From the NCBI RefSeq assembly GCF_000599605.1, contig NZ_KK082674.1, forward strand, positions 1 through 64,000: DNA of 64,000 nt, read 5' to 3'. Both the position numbers and the translations under genes were made by a program. The notes below the pieces were generated by a model that worked only from the letters and a program-made list of their open reading frames with translations, was not told where the DNA came from and ran no database searches. This document shows, piece after piece, positions 36,368 to 45,837 of this stretch; within the stretch, counting starts at the first letter, position 1, and every line of letters starts with the position of its first letter. This DNA is from Prevotella sp. HJM029 (GTDB taxonomy: Bacteria > Bacteroidota > Bacteroidia > Bacteroidales > Bacteroidaceae).

Positions 36368-37147
36368 ATGAGAATTAAGGTCTTAACTTCATTACCTCAC
36401 GCTGATTTACAAGCAATATCCTTCTTAGGGCTTCTGAAAGAAAAATGGGATAATAATGATATTACAATTGTTACAGATGGATATTATGATTTTCTCCATG
36501 TTATTGGATTACCAACCTCGTCTGTCATACGCCATTTACAGCAAGAGAGAGAGAGGCTTATTCCGATAGTTTATTCTCCATTAGGCACAATCGCCCCATG
36601 GAGAAAAATCCCAATTCCCCAAACGCTGGGTAAATATATCGCTTGGCATGCTTGTGGTAAACATGAATATGAATATTTACAACAACTATTTACCCCAACA
36701 ACCATCACATGGTTAAAAAATCCTGTGACGGCTACTGACATTACTGTGACCGAGTTTGCTTCTGCTATACAGAGGTTTTATCAAGAGGTGTTAGAGCATC
36801 ACGAAGATTTTATATGGAGTTTGATTCGCCAACGTATTGGTCTATTACATTTGAAGGAAGAGCAGCCTGCTATCTTTCAAGTGCTACAGCAAATCCTCTA
36901 TGTAGAATATAAGTTCAAACGCAAACAAATTCTTTCGTCGAATATAGAGGAGTTGGGGCATTTGATGCACGAAACAAATTATGATGAAGACGAATTGGCT
37001 AAAAACCTTCAGCTATTAAAAGTTCATGGTTTTATGGCCAGCTTAGAACAGGTTATGGAGGAACGACAACTGCTTTCCGAAGGCTTTATGCCCATTCCGC
37101 CTCTACAAAACCGCCTTACAAAGAATATAAATAAAACTATCGTATGA
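36368..37147 (+). CDS. Conserved-looking protein of unknown function
   Basis: 259 residues, not recognised. It begins with a beta-alpha-like stretch (MRIKVLTSLPHADLQAISFLGLL) and is soluble, without a signal peptide or membrane span. The second half is helical and charged. ATG 36368 sits 7 bp after the glycosyltransferase stop; the last 4 bp (ATGA) overlap the start of fbp, so it belongs to the operon and is likely translationally coupled. A glycosyltransferase-like N-terminus is conceivable, but no motif proves it. Confidence 0.6.
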   Translation: MRIKVLTSLPHADLQAISFLGLLKEKWDNNDITIVTDGYYDFLHVIGLPTSSVIRHLQQERERLIPIVYSPLGTIAPWRKIPIPQTLGKYIAWHACGKHEYEYLQQLFTPTTITWLKNPVTATDITVTEFASAIQRFYQEVLEHHEDFIWSLIRQRIGLLHLKEEQPAIFQVLQQILYVEYKFKRKQILSSNIEELGHLMHETNYDEDELAKNLQLLKVHGFMASLEQVMEERQLLSEGFMPIPPLQNRLTKNINKTIV

Positions 37148-39135
37148 AGAAATATAATATAGAGAAAGACATTCGCTATCTGCAATTACTGTCTAACTCC
37201 TTCCCTACAATTGCCGATGCAAGTACAGAGATTATCAATCTACAGGCGATTATGAATTTGCCTAAAGGGACAGAGCATTTTTTAGCCGACATCCATGGCG
37301 AATATGAAGCCTTTCAACATGTGCTCAAGAATGCTTCTGGAAATATCAAGCGCAAAGTGAACGAACTTTTTGGAAACACCTTGCGCGAGCAAGAGAAACG
37401 CGAACTTTGCTCGCTGATTTATTATCCTGAGCAGAAACTTGAATTGGTTAAAGAAAACGAGACTGACATCAAAGACTGGTATCACATCACACTCCACCAA
37501 TTAGTAGCTGTCTGCCGAACCGTTTCAAGCAAATACACACGTTCAAAAGTGCGTAAATCGTTGCCTACAGAATTTTCATATATTATCCAGGAATTGCTCC
37601 ACGAGCACACAGAAAACAATTCTAACAAAACGGCCTACGTTAATGTTATTATCGACACAATCATCTCTACAGGCCGTGCAGATGATTTCATTATTGCCAT
37701 CTGCAACGTCATCCAACGATTAGCTATTGATCAGCTTCACATTTTAGGTGACATCTATGATCGAGGCCCTGGCGCACACATCATCATGGACACGATGGCC
37801 CACTATCATAGTTGGGACATTCAATGGGGCAATCACGATATTCTGTGGATGGGAGCTTGTGCAGGCAATAACGCGTGCATCTGCAATGTTATCCGATTAA
37901 GCCTACGCTATGCCAATCTCACGACTTTAGAAGAAGGATATGGTATCAACCTTGTCCCATTAGCCACTTTCGCCATGGAAGTTTATAAGGATGACCCCTG
38001 TGAAGAGTTTATGCCCCGGCTCAGTGGCGGGGCTAAGAAGGTTGACGAAAAAACGATGCGGCTGACTGCACAAATGCATAAAGCCATCGCCGTAATACAA
38101 TTCAAGGAAGAGGCGCAACTCTATGAGGCACATCCTGAATGGAACATGCAAGATCGTGAGCTGTTTAAACACATCGACTACGAAAAGCAAACGATTCGTA
38201 TTGACGGAAAAGACTATCCCCTAACAAGCTGTCATTTCCCAACCATCGATTCCAAGCATCCATGCCAGCTCACCTTCGAAGAGAAAATGCTCATGGGCAA
38301 GCTCCACCACTCGTTCCACGTGAGCGAGAAGCTCAATAAACACATCCGCTTATTGCTACAGCATGGTGGCATGTATGCCGTGAGAAATGGAAACCTACTT
38401 TTCCATGCCGCAATCCCTCTTGACGAGAAAGGGAAACTGAAAGATGTGATAGTCACGCTGGGAAAGTGCTACAAAGGCAAGGAGCTATTCCAAAATATAG
38501 GCATGCTCATTCGCTCGGCGTTCCAAGACGACAGCACGCCCGAAGAACGGAAATATGCCATTGACTATTTCCTCTACCTGTGGTGCGGCCCCAATAGTCC
38601 ACTTTTCGACAAGAGCAAAATGGCAACATTTGAACGCTATTTTATTGTCGATAAAGCAACACATAAAGAAGAGAAGGGAAATTATTTCCTCTTGCGTGAT
38701 GATGAAGCCATCGTGGACTACATCCTCGACGCTTTTGACGTAAAAGGTGACAATCGCCACATCATTAATGGACATGTTCCCGTGCATGTGGCCAATGGCG
38801 AAAATCCCATTAAGGCCAATGGAAAGCTCATGGTTATTGATGGTGGATTTTCACAGGCCTATCACAAAGAAACAGGTATTGCAGGCTACACGCTCGTATT
38901 CCACAGCCGAGGATTCCAACTGGTTCAGCACGAGCCCTTCACCAGTGCGACTGATGCTGTGCTGCGCGGAACCGACATCAAATCGACTATTCAAATTGTT
39001 GAAATGAGCAGTCATCGCATGTTGGTGGCTGACACCGATAAAGGTGTAGAACTAAAGAAGCAAATTGCCGATTTGGAGGAACTACTCTATGCTTACCGGC
39101 ATGGTATCATCAGCGAGCAGGAACAGAAGAAATAA
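37144..39135 (+). CDS. fbp: Fructose-1,6-bisphosphatase, class III
   Basis: A 663-residue class III FBPase (Firmicutes/Bacteroidetes type, PF06874) that dephosphorylates fructose-1,6-bisphosphate in gluconeogenesis. The calcineurin-like metal motifs are visible: FLADIHGEYEAFQH, ILGDIYDRGPGAH, WGNHDILWMGA and, near the end, NGHVPVHVANGENP. Length agrees with the B. subtilis enzyme (about 670). It ends the ftsE operon, an unusual partner set. Start ATG 37144 overlaps the preceding stop. Confidence 0.96.
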   Translation: MKKYNIEKDIRYLQLLSNSFPTIADASTEIINLQAIMNLPKGTEHFLADIHGEYEAFQHVLKNASGNIKRKVNELFGNTLREQEKRELCSLIYYPEQKLELVKENETDIKDWYHITLHQLVAVCRTVSSKYTRSKVRKSLPTEFSYIIQELLHEHTENNSNKTAYVNVIIDTIISTGRADDFIIAICNVIQRLAIDQLHILGDIYDRGPGAHIIMDTMAHYHSWDIQWGNHDILWMGACAGNNACICNVIRLSLRYANLTTLEEGYGINLVPLATFAMEVYKDDPCEEFMPRLSGGAKKVDEKTMRLTAQMHKAIAVIQFKEEAQLYEAHPEWNMQDRELFKHIDYEKQTIRIDGKDYPLTSCHFPTIDSKHPCQLTFEEKMLMGKLHHSFHVSEKLNKHIRLLLQHGGMYAVRNGNLLFHAAIPLDEKGKLKDVIVTLGKCYKGKELFQNIGMLIRSAFQDDSTPEERKYAIDYFLYLWCGPNSPLFDKSKMATFERYFIVDKATHKEEKGNYFLLRDDEAIVDYILDAFDVKGDNRHIINGHVPVHVANGENPIKANGKLMVIDGGFSQAYHKETGIAGYTLVFHSRGFQLVQHEPFTSATDAVLRGTDIKSTIQIVEMSSHRMLVADTDKGVELKKQIADLEELLYAYRHGIISEQEQKK

Positions 39136-39258
39136 CTCCTTCCTCGCTGTACCCGTGATGCACAACAGCACCATTCCCGATTATAACTTTTCTCGCATTG
39201 TGTTGCATCCATGAGCTCACAACTCCACCTTTTTCTCATTTTATCGTAACTTCACATT

Positions 39259-39293
39259 GGGGATTGCATCTCTTTTGATAGGATGCTTTCCCC
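39259..39293. other. Imperfect hairpin in the fbp/clpC convergent spacer
   Basis: GGGGA-TT-GCATC pairs with GATGC-TT-TCCCC across an 11-nt loop. There is no T-run, so it is a poor intrinsic terminator. The rest of the 250-bp spacer 39136-39385 shows no gene or repeat array. Confidence 0.4.
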
Positions 39294-39385
39294 CGAAGTG
39301 TGGCTCCACCATATAGAAATATAGAAAATGCAGAGGCTGTGCGCCAAATTACAAGCCAATGCCTTAACTTAGACTCATTCTCTCG

Positions 39386-41959
39386 TTAATCAGTAGCTAC
39401 GAGTGGTGCCTTCTGAACACTGAAAATGAGCATATCCTTATCGAGGTCTTTATCAATCGTGATAGTATCGCCATCGTTCAATGTACCTGTCAGAATCTGC
39501 TCGATCACACCATCTTCAATATAAGTTTGGATGGCACGCTTCAAAGGACGAGCACCATACTGTACATCATATCCTTTCGTTGCCACAAAAATTTTAGCAG
39601 TATCAGTAATTTGTAGTGGATGACCTAAATCTTGCATCCGCTGCAATAAGTCTCGCAACTCGATATCGATTATCTTTTTAATCGCTTCCAAATCTAATTG
39701 GTCAAACGTAATAATCTCGTCTAAACGATTGAGAAACTCTGGTGCAAACTGCTTGCTCAAGCTCTTTTGAATAATGCCCCGCGCATATTCCTTATCTGAT
39801 GCAGTCATATTCACCCCATTGAGACGATTGGCCGTAAAACCAATTCCCTGACCAAAATCTTTCAGCTGACGTGTTCCCGTGTTAGAAGTCATGATGATAA
39901 TCGTGTTACGAAAATCAACTATTCGCCCATTTCCATCGGTAAGCCTCCCTTCATCGAGTACTTGCAGCAGCAGATTAAAAATGCTGGAATGCGCCTTCTC
40001 GATTTCATCCAAAAGCACGATAGAATAAGGATGACGGCGAACACGCTCGGTCAGCTGCCCTCCTTCTTCATAGCCCACATAACCAGGAGGAGCACCGATG
40101 AGACGTGATGTATTGAAGCTCTCGGCATATTCACTCATGTCGATACGGATAAGTGCTTCGTCTGAGCCAAACATATATTTGGCCAATTGCTTTGCCAAAT
40201 AAGTTTTCCCCACACCCGTCGGCCCTAAAAACATGAATGTTCCTATGGGTCGATTAGCATCTTTTATGCCCACTCGATTGCGCTGAATAGCCTTTGTCAT
40301 CCTTTCAATAGCTGCATCTTGTGCAACCACACACTGTTTCAACTGCTCGGGCATTTTCTTCAAACGCACGTGCTCATCCTCAGTGAGGCGTTGTACAGGA
40401 ACACTCGCCATCATCGACACCACATCTTCTACATCGCGCTCTGAAACACGATGCCAATTTTTGCTATCTTCGTCGGCCCACATCCGATTTAATTCCTTCA
40501 ACTCTCCTTCGAGTTTCGTTTGCTGATCACGACAGCGCGCTGCCAATTCAAAATCTTGACTCTTCACCGCTCGCTTCTTCTTAGCAATGACACCATCCAG
40601 CTCACGTTGCTTGTCAGTAATCTCGGTTGGCATTTTGGCATGCTGCAAATGCACGCGTGCACCAACTTCATCCAATGCGTCAATGGCTTTATCCGGAAAA
40701 AATCGATCCGTGATGTAACGTTGTGTCAATCTGACGCAAGCAGACAATGCTTCCTCGTCAAAATAAACATGGTGATGTCGCTCGTAATGACCTTTTATGT
40801 TGCGCAGAATAGCTAGCGTTTCCTCACTCGTAGTCGGCTCAACCAGTACCTTTTGAAAACGGCGCTCCAATGCACCATCCTTTTCAATAGAATTGCGATA
40901 TTCTTTCAGCGTCGTAGCACCAATAAATTGGAGCGCACCACGTGCCAAGGCCGGCTTTAAAATGTTGGCTGCATCCATACTTCCCGATGAATTTCCAGCA
41001 CCAATAATCGTGTGTATCTCATCAACAAACACTATGATATCGGGATTTTTCTCTAATTCATTCACCAAAGATTGAATGCGTTCTTCAAACTGTCCACGAT
41101 ATTTCGTACCCGCAACAATCGAAGTGAGGTCGAGACAAACTACTCGCTTACTAAACAAAAATGGTGTCGTCTCGTGCTTCACAATACGCTGAGCAAGCCC
41201 CTCTACGATGGCACTCTTCCCCACTCCAGGCTCACCAATTAAAATGGGATTATTCTTCTTTCGTCTACAAAGAATCTCTATCACCCGCTGGATTTCGTGC
41301 TCACGTCCCACCATAGCATCTAATTTTCCATCAGCTGCAGCGCGTGTTAAATCAGTTGTGAAGTGGTCAATGAAAGGGGTCTTACTCGTCGTCTTATCTT
41401 GTGCAACATCATCGGCTGACTCGGATTGCGTGTCTTCACTCTTATCATTGGCCATCTCATCTTCGGCCTCATTGGGTATCTCAAGGCTATCAGCAGGAAC
41501 TTCACTCTTCTCGCCCTTTTCATCCTCTGCCCTGATAAAAGCCAGTACGTCTATATATTCCATTTTGTTTTTTTCTAATATTTCCTTGGCACCATTGTCT
41601 GAGTGGTCGTGCAAAATCGCTAAAATTAAATGCTGTACTTCTACTATCTCCGAACGCAAAATACGTGCTTCTAACACTGACAGGCGCAAAATGTTACTTG
41701 ATTGCTGATCTAATACTATCTCTGTTTCTTCTTGTAGCACACTGGTACCTTTTGTATCGACTTGCGATTCAAGAGCACGTTTCACCTCATCTTCATTGAT
41801 ATTCATACGTTCAAAAAGTGTATGAAGCAAGTTATCATCTTCTTTAAGCATACCTAAGAGCAAATGCTCTGGCTCCACTGATGGACTGGAGAGACGAACG
41901 GCTTCTTCACGACTAGATGCTAAGACCACGGAAACATTATGTGAGAATTGGGTTGTCAT
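39386..41959 (-). CDS. clpC: ClpC-type AAA+ ATPase of the Clp protease
   Basis: An 857-residue HSP100 protein. It has an N-terminal Clp repeat domain (residues 1-145), an acidic linker (about 152-190), a first AAA domain with Walker A GEPGVGKSA near 242-250, a UVR-type middle segment (KRAVKSQDFELAARCRDQQ) and a second AAA domain with GPTGVGKTYLAK. GQGIGFTANRL supplies the IGF-type loop for docking ClpP, so ClpC rather than ClpB. ATG 41959 (MTTQFSHNVS) fits the family; the frame runs 62 codons further upstream into the divergent spacer, without conserved features. It is head to head with a DnaJ-family gene. Confidence 0.93.
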   Translation of the reverse strand: MTTQFSHNVSVVLASSREEAVRLSSPSVEPEHLLLGMLKEDDNLLHTLFERMNINEDEVKRALESQVDTKGTSVLQEETEIVLDQQSSNILRLSVLEARILRSEIVEVQHLILAILHDHSDNGAKEILEKNKMEYIDVLAFIRAEDEKGEKSEVPADSLEIPNEAEDEMANDKSEDTQSESADDVAQDKTTSKTPFIDHFTTDLTRAAADGKLDAMVGREHEIQRVIEILCRRKKNNPILIGEPGVGKSAIVEGLAQRIVKHETTPFLFSKRVVCLDLTSIVAGTKYRGQFEERIQSLVNELEKNPDIIVFVDEIHTIIGAGNSSGSMDAANILKPALARGALQFIGATTLKEYRNSIEKDGALERRFQKVLVEPTTSEETLAILRNIKGHYERHHHVYFDEEALSACVRLTQRYITDRFFPDKAIDALDEVGARVHLQHAKMPTEITDKQRELDGVIAKKKRAVKSQDFELAARCRDQQTKLEGELKELNRMWADEDSKNWHRVSERDVEDVVSMMASVPVQRLTEDEHVRLKKMPEQLKQCVVAQDAAIERMTKAIQRNRVGIKDANRPIGTFMFLGPTGVGKTYLAKQLAKYMFGSDEALIRIDMSEYAESFNTSRLIGAPPGYVGYEEGGQLTERVRRHPYSIVLLDEIEKAHSSIFNLLLQVLDEGRLTDGNGRIVDFRNTIIIMTSNTGTRQLKDFGQGIGFTANRLNGVNMTASDKEYARGIIQKSLSKQFAPEFLNRLDEIITFDQLDLEAIKKIIDIELRDLLQRMQDLGHPLQITDTAKIFVATKGYDVQYGARPLKRAIQTYIEDGVIEQILTGTLNDGDTITIDKDLDKDMLIFSVQKAPLVATD

Positions 41960-42099
41960 ATTGTCATTCCTTTCTACTTTGAGGCACATAGCCTCATTGT
42001 TTCTACTAATTTCTCCTCTTATTCTTAATACTTTCTTATCATTCTTGCAAAGGCTATGCCAAAAGTATCCGATTGGGCACACTTTTTGCATTATTAGCG

Positions 42100-42107
42100 C
42101 AAAAGTA
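42100..42107 (-). promoter_or_regulatory. -7 box candidate for clpC
   Basis: TACTTTTG on the minus strand, full match; a second identical box is at 42060-42067. Neither has a good -33 TTTG. Use of either would give clpC a leader of about 95-135 nt. Confidence 0.35.
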
Positions 42108-42138
42108 TAAAAAGAAACAAATAAAGGAGATTTAAAAT

Positions 42139-42810
42139 ATGGCATTTATTGATTATTATAAGATATTAGGCGTTGACAAAAATATTCCGCAAAAAGATGT
42201 GAGGGCAGCCTATCGAAAGAGAGCTAAACTATTCCATCCAGACCTGCACCCCAACGACCCGAAAGCAAAGGCAAAGTTTCAAGCGCTCAATGAGGCCTAC
42301 GACGTAATCAGCGACCCAGAGAAGAGAGCTAAATACGACCAATATGGTGAGAAATGGCAACAAGCTGATACTTTCCAAGGACAAGCGGGAGGCAATGCTG
42401 GAGGAAACCCATTTGAGGGATTTGACTTTAGCGGGTATGGAGAAGGCGGCGGAGGTTTCTCTAGCTTTTTTCAAGATTTATTTGGAGGAGGTGCACACTT
42501 CCGGACATCTGGCTTTGGCTATGGCACACAGGGACGTCCAGATAGTGGACAGATGGAAGCAAAGGTGAATATAGACCTCTACACTGCTTTATTGGGTGGT
42601 GAGATTACAATCCAACTCAGTAATGGGCAGAAATTAAAATTAAAAGTTAAACCCGAAACACAAAATGGCACGAAGGTACGTGTACGCGGGAAGGGATATA
42701 ATAGAGGTGATGGTACTTTTGGTGATTTGATTATTAATTACCAAGTGAAATTGCCGACAGGACTCAATGAACGTCAGAAGCAACTTCTACGTGAGATGCA
42801 ACAAGCTTAA
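42139..42810 (+). CDS. DnaJ-family co-chaperone, short CbpA-like form
   Basis: 223 residues. The J domain (residues 1-70) has the HPD motif in KLFHPDLHP. A Gly/Phe-rich linker follows (NPFEGFDFSGYGEGGGGFSSFFQDLFGG), then a single C-terminal substrate-binding domain (AKVNIDLYTALLGGEITIQL to NYQVKLPTGL). It lacks the DnaJ zinc finger and the second beta-sandwich and dimerisation part, so it is shorter than CbpA. It stimulates a DnaK. Divergent from clpC, so the two may share stress control; followed by an intrinsic terminator. Confidence 0.9.
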   Translation: MAFIDYYKILGVDKNIPQKDVRAAYRKRAKLFHPDLHPNDPKAKAKFQALNEAYDVISDPEKRAKYDQYGEKWQQADTFQGQAGGNAGGNPFEGFDFSGYGEGGGGFSSFFQDLFGGGAHFRTSGFGYGTQGRPDSGQMEAKVNIDLYTALLGGEITIQLSNGQKLKLKVKPETQNGTKVRVRGKGYNRGDGTFGDLIINYQVKLPTGLNERQKQLLREMQQA

Positions 42811-42836
42811 TTATGTCACACAGAGGATTGAGAAGA

Positions 42837-42863
42837 AGAGAATTCTATGGATTCTCTTTTTTT
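42837..42863 (+). terminator. Terminator of the DnaJ-family gene
   Basis: Perfect 7-bp arms AGAGAAT/ATTCTCT with a 7-nt loop, followed by a run of T. It opens the 321-bp spacer 42811-43131, which has no gene. Confidence 0.85.
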
Positions 42864-42985
42864 GTGCCAACCTGACAGACATCATTTTCTCTGAGTTTAA
42901 GTTCATGGAAAGGTATTATAGAATCCACTACTTTCTATTCCTATTTTGCTGCTTTTTTGTAATAAAGTGGGATACTTTAAATGAA

Positions 42986-43022
42986 AATATGCACCATTTC
43001 GTCTAATGAGATGGTGCATATT
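42986..43022 (-). terminator. Terminator of the tkt-rpiB pair
   Basis: 12-bp perfect arms (AATATGCACCAT and its complement) around a 13-nt loop. On the minus strand a short T-run (TTTT) follows. It lies 110 bp beyond the rpiB stop; the stretch between holds nothing recognisable. Confidence 0.6.
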
Positions 43023-43131
43023 AAAAATTCTTTCCAATCATCCATGTACACAAATTCATGATTTGATGATGATTGTAGAAAACAAGATGAACATAGGGTT
43101 TGACTTTAGAGCAATTTAAAGTACCAAAATT

Positions 43132-43569
43132 CTACTTCACAATCTTTTTCACTCTACGTTCATGTCTGCCACCTTCAAAAGTAGCACTAAAGAAACTATC
43201 TAAAATTTCGGCGGCAGTCTTGTTGTCTATAAAACGTCCTGGCAGCACAATTACATTAGCATCATTATGCTGGCGAGTGAGCTGCGCAATATCTTTGTTC
43301 CACGCCAATCCTGCCCTTACACCTTGATGTTTGTTAAGCGTGATAGCCATTCCTTCACCACTTCCACAAATTGCAATCCCTGGATAAACATCACCATCCT
43401 CTATTGCATTAGCTAAGGGATGAGCAAAATCGGGATAATCCACACTCTCATCGCTAAACGTACCAAAATCTTTTAAGGCATAACCTTTCTTTTTAAGATA
43501 TTCGACTACGAATTGCTTCAAAGGAAAGCCTGCATGATCACAAGCTATTCCAACAGTTTTAACTTCCAT
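43132..43569 (-). CDS. rpiB: Ribose-5-phosphate isomerase B
   Basis: A 145-residue LacAB/RpiB-family isomerase that interconverts ribose-5-phosphate and ribulose-5-phosphate. It starts VGIACDHAGFPLKQFVVEYL, with the active-site cysteine in IAICGSGEGMAI and the RAGLAWN and HNDANVIVLPGRF motifs. It lies 58 bp after transketolase, so two non-oxidative pentose-phosphate enzymes form a unit. A small C-terminal Lys/Arg-rich tail follows the barrel. Confidence 0.95.
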   Translation of the reverse strand: MEVKTVGIACDHAGFPLKQFVVEYLKKKGYALKDFGTFSDESVDYPDFAHPLANAIEDGDVYPGIAICGSGEGMAITLNKHQGVRAGLAWNKDIAQLTRQHNDANVIVLPGRFIDNKTAAEILDSFFSATFEGGRHERRVKKIVK

Positions 43570-43627
43570 AAGCCTGTATATTTAAAGGTGAGAGGGATAG
43601 CCTGAAATGGCCATCCCTTACTAATTC

Positions 43628-45652
43628 TTATCGATTAAGAAAAACTTTTACTTCTTCATAAATGTGTTCGGCGGTATAACCTAATTTTTCATCCAAAACT
43701 TTATAAGGTGCAGAGAAGCCAAAGGATGACATACCATAAATGGCACTTGATGAATCAGTTCCAACGAGTCCTTCCAACGTAACGGGAAGCCCTGCTGTCA
43801 AACCAAACTTCTTCACCGCAATAGGGAGCACAGCCTCCTGATAAGCCTGTGGCTGTCTACGGAATAACCCTTCAGAAGGAGCACTCACCACACTCACACG
43901 CACGCCATCGCTGCGTAACATTCTACTCGTTGCCACTAATGTCGATACCTCAGAACCATTAGCCACTAAGATTATATCGGGATGCACATCCGATTCACTA
44001 ACAATATAAGCGCCTTTCGCAACATCTCCATAAGGATTACCTGCTGGCAACATATCCACATTTTGCCTCGAGAGAATGAGCGCAGTTGGTGTATCTACAT
44101 TCTCCATAGCCAACTTCCAGCATTCAGCTGTCTCATAAACATCTGCAGGACGGAACACGCGGACACTATCATAGCCTGCATGGTTTTTTAACTTCTCCAT
44201 CAACCTTATTTGAGCTTCTTGCTCTATTGGCTGATGGGTTGGTCCATCTTCCCCAACACGGAAAGCATCATGGCTCCAAACAAATTTTACAGGTGTTTGC
44301 ATCAAGGCTGCTAATCGAATAGCTGGCTTCATGTAATCAGAAAAAACAAAGAATGTTCCCATTGCTGTTACTACACCACCATGAAGCATCATCCCGATGC
44401 ACATATCAGCCATGGTCAACTCCGCTACGCCCGCTTGGAAAAATGCGCCACTGAAATCACCACGCACTAATTCTTTTGTTTTCTTTAAAAATCCATCTGT
44501 TTTATCCGAATTACTCAAATCGGCCGATGCACAAATCATATTGGGCACCTGCTCTGCTAAAATCCCTAAACATGCAGCACTCGCTACACGTGTGGCAGCA
44601 CCTTCTTGCAATGTAAGCTCACTCCAATCAACCTTTGGAGCACGCCCACTAAACCATTCATCCATCTGCTGTGCTAAGTTAGGGTTAGCTTCACGCCATG
44701 CACGTTCAGTAGCCCGACGCTCTGCAACTAATTGGTTTAATTGTTCTTTTCGCTGTGCATAAAGCTGCTCTACATCCTCAAATATTTCAAAAGGATTTTC
44801 AATATTTCCACCTAAATGTTTTATAGTGTTGGTATAGGCCGCTCCACCAAGTGGTGCTCCATGCGTTTTAACACTATGCTCATAGCTACTCCCATCTTCT
44901 TTCAAAGCCCCTTTTGCCATGATTGTTTTACCGATTATCAACGTAGGGCGTTCAGCCTCAGCAGTAGCTTCATCTAATGCATGGCGAATTTCATCTACAT
45001 CATGACCATCAATTGTAATCACCTTCCATCCCCACGCTCTATATTTCATGGCCGTATCTTCAGTAGTAACCACATCACATTTTGTGGAAAGCTGCACATT
45101 GTTAGCATCATAGAATACTATCAAATTATTTAAGCCCAAACTGCCTGCAATACGCCCAACGCCCTGAGAAATTTCTTCCTGGACGGCACCATCACTAATA
45201 TAAGCATAAATTTTATGCTGCATCATGATAGAGCCCAGCCGCGCTTCAAGGAATTTTTCAGCAACAGCAGCTCCTGCAGCTAAGGCATGCCCCTGTCCTA
45301 AGGGACCGGAAGAGTTTTCGATTCCACGCAATACATCAACCTCAGGATGCCCTGGCGTAGCAGAACCCCATTGTCGAAACGCTTGGAGCTCATCTAAAGA
45401 AAAATACCCCCGTAAAGCTAATGCTGCATAAAGCATTGGACTCATATGCCCTGGATCTAAGAAAAATCTGTCGCGTCCTACCCAGCCTGGATCTTGAGGA
45501 TCATAAACTAAATATTCAGAAAAAAGGACATTGATAAAATCTGCGCCACCCATTGCGCCACCAGGATGCCCTGAATGCGCCTTCTCTACCATTGCTACAG
45601 CAAGAATACGAATATTATCTGCTGCGTGGTTCATTACGTTAATGTTGTTCAT
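43628..45652 (-). CDS. tkt: Transketolase
   Basis: A 674-residue thiamine-diphosphate enzyme of the pentose-phosphate pathway. Motifs: KAHSGHPGGAMGGAD near the start, GPLGQGHALAAGAA, the ThDP fold ISDGAVQEEISQGV to NNLIVFYDANN, and WSHDAFRVGEDGPTHQPIEQ in the Pyr domain. ATG 45652 (MNNINVMNHAADN) follows a good promoter and fits the family; a longer frame to 45682 overlaps the -7 box. Same strand and same unit as rpiB. Confidence 0.96.
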   Translation of the reverse strand: MNNINVMNHAADNIRILAVAMVEKAHSGHPGGAMGGADFINVLFSEYLVYDPQDPGWVGRDRFFLDPGHMSPMLYAALALRGYFSLDELQAFRQWGSATPGHPEVDVLRGIENSSGPLGQGHALAAGAAVAEKFLEARLGSIMMQHKIYAYISDGAVQEEISQGVGRIAGSLGLNNLIVFYDANNVQLSTKCDVVTTEDTAMKYRAWGWKVITIDGHDVDEIRHALDEATAEAERPTLIIGKTIMAKGALKEDGSSYEHSVKTHGAPLGGAAYTNTIKHLGGNIENPFEIFEDVEQLYAQRKEQLNQLVAERRATERAWREANPNLAQQMDEWFSGRAPKVDWSELTLQEGAATRVASAACLGILAEQVPNMICASADLSNSDKTDGFLKKTKELVRGDFSGAFFQAGVAELTMADMCIGMMLHGGVVTAMGTFFVFSDYMKPAIRLAALMQTPVKFVWSHDAFRVGEDGPTHQPIEQEAQIRLMEKLKNHAGYDSVRVFRPADVYETAECWKLAMENVDTPTALILSRQNVDMLPAGNPYGDVAKGAYIVSESDVHPDIILVANGSEVSTLVATSRMLRSDGVRVSVVSAPSEGLFRRQPQAYQEAVLPIAVKKFGLTAGLPVTLEGLVGTDSSSAIYGMSSFGFSAPYKVLDEKLGYTAEHIYEEVKVFLNR

Positions 45653-45670
45653 TGCTCTATTATTGGTGCA

Positions 45671-45702
45671 CAAATATACCATTTTTCATTTAGATAGGCA
45701 AC
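45671..45702 (-). promoter_or_regulatory. Promoter of tkt-rpiB
   Basis: On the minus strand, GTTG (45699-45702; three of four bases of TTTG), 20 bp, then TATATTTG (45671-45678). It stands 18 bp from the start codon. Confidence 0.6.
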
Positions 45703-45782
45703 CGCAATTACACGTTTTTTATCTTTTCGTACTATAATTTTCTGTTTATTCTAAATTCTACCAGTGATAACTCTTCAAAATA

Positions 45783-45814
45783 CAAAAATCCCCCATGGCT
45801 AACTGCCATAGAGG
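45783..45814 (-). terminator. Terminator of the bamD-omega-DUF4293 operon
   Basis: On the minus strand, AATCC-tct-ATGGC pairs with GCCAT-ggg-GGATT around a 5-nt loop, and a short T-run follows. It lies 24 bp after the DUF4293 stop. Confidence 0.75.
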
Positions 45815-45837
45815 ATTAACTTTATGTATGTAATGTC

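Noticed and set aside
41960-42145. N-terminal extension of clpC by 62 residues
   Set aside because: The extension has no Clp family similarity and runs across the divergent spacer; the family start is at 41959.
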